Origin: an uncultured bacterium
Lineage (GTDB): Bacteria > Bacteroidota > Bacteroidia > Bacteroidales > Muribaculaceae
Assembly (NCBI GenBank): GCA_946184715.1
Contig: CAMHGU010000064.1
Coordinates: 1-10,385, forward strand
Direction of reading: 5' to 3'
Length of the DNA: 10,385 nt
Shown here: positions 7,131 to 10,385 of the stretch, in pieces
How the letters are laid out: every line of letters begins with the position of its first letter
Numbering within the stretch: position 1 is the first letter of the stretch
Program-made: the position numbers and the translations under genes
Notes under the pieces: model-generated
Databases searched by the model: none
What the model saw: only the letters and a program-made list of their open reading frames with translations
What the model was told of the DNA's origin: nothing

Positions 7131-7694
7131 ATGAATGATGTAAATCATTATCTCAATCCTGCTGAAAACAAAATGGAGCAAGCCGCCAAGTATCTGGAAG
7201 AAGCGCTCGCGCATATCCGCGCCGGCAAAGCCAACCCGAAGATTCTCGACGGCATAAGAGTGGATTACTACGGCTCGCAGATGCCTATATCGAATGTAGC
7301 CAACGTGTCGGTTCCCGACGCTCGCACCATCACGATTACGCCGTGGGAGAAGGCGATGTTTAAGGAGGTGGAGCGCGCCATTATCAACTCGTCGCTGGGC
7401 ATCACGCCCGAGAACAACGGCGAGGTGATACGCCTGAGCATACCGCCGCTCACCGAGGAGCGCCGCAAGCAGCTCGTGAAGCAGTCGAAGCAAGAGGCCG
7501 AAGATGCCAAAATCTCGGTGCGCAACGCTCGGCGCGAGGCTATCGAGGGCTTGAAGAAGGCCGTGAAGGCCGATGGTATGCCCGAGGACACCGAGAAGGA
7601 TGCCGAGGACAAGCTCCAGAAGATTCACGACCGCTACATCAAGCGCATCGACGAGATTTTCGCCGCCAAGGAGAAAGAGATTCTCACCGTATAA
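7131..7694 (+). CDS. frr: Ribosome recycling factor
   Basis: A 187-residue cytoplasmic protein of normal length for ribosome recycling factor, which with EF-G splits the post-termination ribosome so its subunits can be reused. Conserved family blocks are plain: the N-terminal helix with HIRAGKANPKILDGIRVDYYG (written here in part as IRAGKANP), the domain II stretch VSVPDARTITITPWEK, NNGEVIRLSIPPLTEERR, and the VRNARREA segment with its conserved Arg cluster, followed by the long C-terminal helix. The ATG at 7131 gives the normal N-terminus; no Shine-Dalgarno is seen. The gene has its own promoter box at 7077-7084. In many bacteria frr follows pyrH; here the upstream neighbour is the patatin gene, and no pyrH is in the window. 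The identification is secure. Confidence 0.97.
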   Translation: MNDVNHYLNPAENKMEQAAKYLEEALAHIRAGKANPKILDGIRVDYYGSQMPISNVANVSVPDARTITITPWEKAMFKEVERAIINSSLGITPENNGEVIRLSIPPLTEERRKQLVKQSKQEAEDAKISVRNARREAIEGLKKAVKADGMPEDTEKDAEDKLQKIHDRYIKRIDEIFAAKEKEILTV

Positions 7695-7755
7695 AAATTT
7701 CCGGTCTACAACGCGCCAAGCGCCTTGCCCTTCATCGGGCGGCAGCCTAACAGCT

Positions 7756-7781
7756 TGCCGCTGCTACGGGTGCAGGCGGCA
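7756..7781 (+). other. Hairpin in the frr downstream spacer
   Basis: TGCCGC (7756-7761) pairs with GCGGCA (7776-7781), and TGC (7762-7764) with GCA (7772-7774), leaving one bulged G and a 7-base loop. The left arm can also pair with 7838-7845, so two mutually exclusive folds are possible. Confidence 0.4.
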
Positions 7782-7798
7782 GTGCCTTGACGAGCCGT

Positions 7799-7833
7799 GC
7801 CGCGCTCTGTCGCTTAGCGACTTGCGGTGCGCG
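7799..7833 (+). other. Nested hairpin GTCGC/GCGAC within CGCGC/GCGCG
   Basis: GTCGC (7809-7813) and GCGAC (7817-7821) form a 5-bp stem with a TTA loop. Outside it, CGCGC (7801-7805) can pair with GCGCG (7829-7833). The whole forms a two-tier stem in a GC-rich spacer; no function is known. Confidence 0.35.
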
Positions 7834-7959
7834 CTCGGCGGCAAGTGGCGTGTAGCCCCCTGCGCTATGCCGCCTCTCAAAGGTGCCGATGCCACTCACA
7901 AGCCGGCTCTGCGCCATAGATTATTATCCATCCTTTAATACCCTAAAAACCTGATAATT

Positions 7960-10385
7960 ATGAAATATTCCGACTTCCGCAAAGACTTAAAAACCACCAT
8001 ATCCCTACCGCCGGAGCTTAACGACCCCGACGATGACCTTTTCACCGCCTCAACCGACGACGGCCATATTTTCACAATGAAGAAATTCAAGTGCCAGCGC
8101 CACAAGCCGGTGCCTGAATCAATCCAAGTGATTATCAAGCAGGACTATGACCAGACGCTGAGGCCGAGCATCGACCTCGAGCCGCTGATTGCCGAGCTTT
8201 ACACCGAGGGCGAGACCTACGATTTCACCGTCAAGACCCTTCCCTCCTCCGGCAAGCAATATTACGAAATCGAGGACAACAACGGTCTCTACTTCCGCCT
8301 CTTCGACACTCGTCACAACCTGATGCTGCGGCAGCAAGTGAGATGCAAGGTGACGCGCATCAAGCAAGTGCTGGTGTTTCTTAAGCTTGTGGAATCAGGC
8401 GGCGAGGCCAACAGGCGGTCGGGCCTTACGATAGCCGACGTCATCAGCCTGCCCTCGGTGGATAGAGGGGTGCGCCTGTGGTTCACGCGCGAGCGTATCT
8501 TCGAGCAGCCCATCTTCGCCACGGCGCGGCGCAAAGAAGCCAATGGCGACTTCAACTGGGTGTTTGACTTCCTCACCGCCATCGACCGCAATATGACCGC
8601 TTGGCTGTCGCAGAAAGGTCTCGGCTCCGATGAGATACTATCCGAGCGCACCTACGACATTCTGGACCGCATCCTCTTTGCCGTGCGCGACATCGCCCTG
8701 TACCTGCTCGAGGACTCCGACTATCTGCGCCAGTCGTCGCAAGGCGAGCGCACCGTGTATCAGCGCCGTCTCAACACCCTCGTGCAGAACGCCAAGCACT
8801 ACCTCAGCGCGGCCCGCAAGCTCCGCGAAGGCACCTACGAGGATTTCATCCGGAGCATACTCACGAGGCTGAACCACTCCGGCTACATCTATCACCCCGA
8901 TAAGCAATTCCACATAATGATGACCATCTTCCGCCTCAAGCCCTCGCTGGTCAACAGCAAGATGAGCGAGCTCTTCACCGCGCTGCAAGATTGGCCTATC
9001 GAGAATTGGAACACCGAGCCTTTCCGCTCGGCCTTTGTGGAGATGCTCGAGATGTACATCAACGAGCGGCGCCACATCATCGACGACCTCGCCGAGATTG
9101 ACGATGCCGAGACCGACCGCCAGTCGCTCTTACAGGTGACGCGCGCCATCGCCATCCAGCTGCTCCTTGCCGACAAGGGCGATGACCTCGACCTCGACCG
9201 CAACCGCGCGCTGCTCTATCGCTGCCTGTCGCACTACGGATTTGCCACGCTCAACGACAATCTCATCAGCAAAGCCGTGAAGAGCCTGTGCGGAGCCGGC
9301 GCCAACCCTCTCGAATACAAATGGCCCGACACCAAGCAGGTGACCCAGCTCGCCACCAATATGGGTTCGGAGCGGCACCCGCTCAATCTGGCCAACGCGC
9401 CGCTGCTCTACTACCACGGCCAATACTCGCTCGTGCAGCTCACCCCGGGCCACATCAGCATCATCGCATCGGCCGACGCCTACGGCCGCGAGCCCTCCAA
9501 CGTGCTCCCCAACGGCTTCCTCGACGGCTACTCCGTGCTGCTCCCCGACGAAGTGAAGGTGCCCTCGCAGTCGAAGATGAAAGACCTCTCCACGCTCCGC
9601 TCTATGTGGAACGAGATAGAGCAGGCGCTGCTCAACGAGCCTGTGGCCCCCAAAGCCCAGCGCAAGCAACGCCTCGACGCCGGCGACACCGAAGTGGCAG
9701 TGGTGCTCGACGACTACGACGAGGCCTCCGACAGCATCCACTGCACCGTGGTCGATGACTACCTCGAGGGCGAAGGTTGGCTGGAAGTGTCGAGCATAGC
9801 CCCTTTCAAACTCCACTGCGACACCCGCGCGTTCACCACCCCCGAAGGCGAGCAGCAGGTGCTCTACGCCGACGTGAAGTCGATCGACAACGACGGCGTC
9901 GCCGAGTTCTCAATGATTAAGTACTACAACGACTGGGTAGCCGATAGTGTGCGCTACGGCGACACCGCCCGCTGTGTCATCACCAACGTGCAGCCCTCCC
10001 ACCTCCTCGGCGTGAGCATCGACGGCTTCACCGTAAGAATCCCCCGCCGCAGCGATGACATCGACGAATACCGCCAAGGCGACCACCTGATAGTGCGCGT
10101 CGAGTCGGCCAAGGGCAACAATATCGAGGCCTCGATAGAGCGACGCGCCGACGACACCGAGATGTTTCACAACTCCGACACCTTCACCAGCATCATCGAC
10201 AACCTCGCCATCGGCACCATCTCGAAACACTCCTCCACGGCCAACGACGTGCAAGTGGCCGAAGAGACCATCGATGCCGACACCATCACCGAGCTTATCC
10301 AGCTCATACGCCGCCGCGCCGTGCTCGCCGACGACTACGTAAAGGCCTACAACCTGCTCTCCGTGGCACAGCTGCTCGCCAAGAT
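7960..10385 (+). CDS. Large unrecognised protein with probable OB/S1-like domains (3' partial)
   Basis: The frame is open from ATG 7960 to the right edge (808 codons and 2 bases), so the C-terminus is missing. TAA at 7936-7938 closes the frame upstream and this is the first ATG. I do not recognise the family. Residues about 84-145 look like a small beta-barrel (GETYDFTVKTL... to RCKVTRIKQVLVFLKLV), OB-like. Residues about 165-480 are mostly helical and hydrophilic, without ATPase, nuclease or zinc motifs I can identify. Residues about 572-652 look like an S1/OB module (GWLEVSSIAPFKLHCD, then YADVKSI). Residues about 659-730 form another (YGDTARCVITNV, then GDHLIVRVESAKGNNIEASIE). The visible end is helical. 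No signal peptide or membrane segment is visible, so it is probably cytoplasmic. Repeated OB/S1 folds suggest RNA or single-stranded DNA binding, but the domain calls rest on pattern only. Codon use matches the neighbours. The spacer from frr is long, so it is probably a separate transcription unit. Confidence 0.8.
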   Translation, partial: MKYSDFRKDLKTTISLPPELNDPDDDLFTASTDDGHIFTMKKFKCQRHKPVPESIQVIIKQDYDQTLRPSIDLEPLIAELYTEGETYDFTVKTLPSSGKQYYEIEDNNGLYFRLFDTRHNLMLRQQVRCKVTRIKQVLVFLKLVESGGEANRRSGLTIADVISLPSVDRGVRLWFTRERIFEQPIFATARRKEANGDFNWVFDFLTAIDRNMTAWLSQKGLGSDEILSERTYDILDRILFAVRDIALYLLEDSDYLRQSSQGERTVYQRRLNTLVQNAKHYLSAARKLREGTYEDFIRSILTRLNHSGYIYHPDKQFHIMMTIFRLKPSLVNSKMSELFTALQDWPIENWNTEPFRSAFVEMLEMYINERRHIIDDLAEIDDAETDRQSLLQVTRAIAIQLLLADKGDDLDLDRNRALLYRCLSHYGFATLNDNLISKAVKSLCGAGANPLEYKWPDTKQVTQLATNMGSERHPLNLANAPLLYYHGQYSLVQLTPGHISIIASADAYGREPSNVLPNGFLDGYSVLLPDEVKVPSQSKMKDLSTLRSMWNEIEQALLNEPVAPKAQRKQRLDAGDTEVAVVLDDYDEASDSIHCTVVDDYLEGEGWLEVSSIAPFKLHCDTRAFTTPEGEQQVLYADVKSIDNDGVAEFSMIKYYNDWVADSVRYGDTARCVITNVQPSHLLGVSIDGFTVRIPRRSDDIDEYRQGDHLIVRVESAKGNNIEASIERRADDTEMFHNSDTFTSIIDNLAIGTISKHSSTANDVQVAEETIDADTITELIQLIRRRAVLADDYVKAYNLLSVAQLLAK

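Larger units (their letters stand above)
7695..7959. other. GC-rich, structure-rich intergenic region between frr and the last gene
   Basis: This 265-base gap is GC-rich except for its two AT-rich ends, which is unusual for a bacterial spacer. It contains several hairpins, of which two are listed separately, and an alternative pairing: CTTGCCGC (7754-7761) can pair with GCGGCAAG (7838-7845) instead of its nearby partner. A frame through it (shared with an out-of-frame stretch of frr, ending at 7938) translates to a Cys/Arg-rich low-similarity sequence that I do not accept as a gene. No intrinsic terminator with a T run follows frr. The last 25 bases, before the ATG at 7960, are A-rich, as is usual before Bacteroidetes starts. 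Confidence 0.5.

Noticed and set aside
6875..7138. Small 87-codon frame before frr
   Set aside because: It runs through the inverted repeats and overlaps the frr promoter and start. The translation shows no domain, and its composition is unlike the neighbours.
7573..7938. Frame of 121 codons with Cys/Arg-rich end
   Set aside because: Its first third is an out-of-frame reading of frr. The remainder covers the GC-rich hairpin region and shows no family resemblance, so it is better treated as non-coding.
1..10385. CRISPR array, tRNA, rRNA, insertion sequence or integrase
   Set aside because: I looked for regularly spaced repeats, cloverleaf sequences, ribosomal RNA motifs and transposase motifs and saw none.

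Overview
The window looks like the chromosome of a GC-rich member of the Bacteroidales, most likely Muribaculaceae-like. The evidence is coding sequence dominated by C- and G-ending codons, gene starts without Shine-Dalgarno sequences, a Bacteroidetes-type -7 promoter box (TAnnTTTG) before frr, and gene types common in Bacteroidetes. The family-level placement is inference; nothing here is a taxonomic marker except frr. All genes run on the + strand, and I see no tRNA, rRNA, insertion sequence, CRISPR array or phage gene.

Layout: (1) the last 35 codons of an unidentified gene (1-108); (2) a short AT-rich gap with a perfect 20-bp palindrome (125-144); (3) a 991-residue protein joining two response-regulator receiver-like modules to an ATP-grasp domain of the PEP synthase/pyruvate phosphate dikinase type (160-3135); (4) six bases later, a 506-residue coiled-coil protein ending in QMSLF, which resembles a sliding-clamp-binding peptide (3142-4662); (5) a patatin phospholipase fused to an outer-membrane beta-barrel, read from a TTG start (4732-6792); (6) a 338-bp intergenic region with several inverted repeats and a promoter (6793-7130); (7) frr, ribosome recycling factor (7131-7694); (8) a 265-bp GC-rich, structure-rich intergenic region (7695-7959); (9) a large unrecognised protein with three probable OB/S1-like folds, running off the right edge (7960-10385).

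Working together: genes 3 and 4 are almost certainly one transcription unit, and their pairing (phosphorylation-type input modules plus ATP-grasp domain, followed by a long coiled coil) suggests a cytoplasmic signalling or scaffolding pair of unknown function. The patatin-barrel protein is an envelope protein with its own upstream gap. frr has its own promoter and is not next to pyrH here. The last gene is the best candidate for undescribed biology, but its C-terminus and downstream neighbours lie outside the window.

One window-wide signal is not a gene: the palindromic tetramers CATG (2 copies found) and GATC (6 copies found) are strongly under-represented. Codons next to Met and Ile seem to be chosen to avoid them, which suggests past or present restriction-modification pressure.
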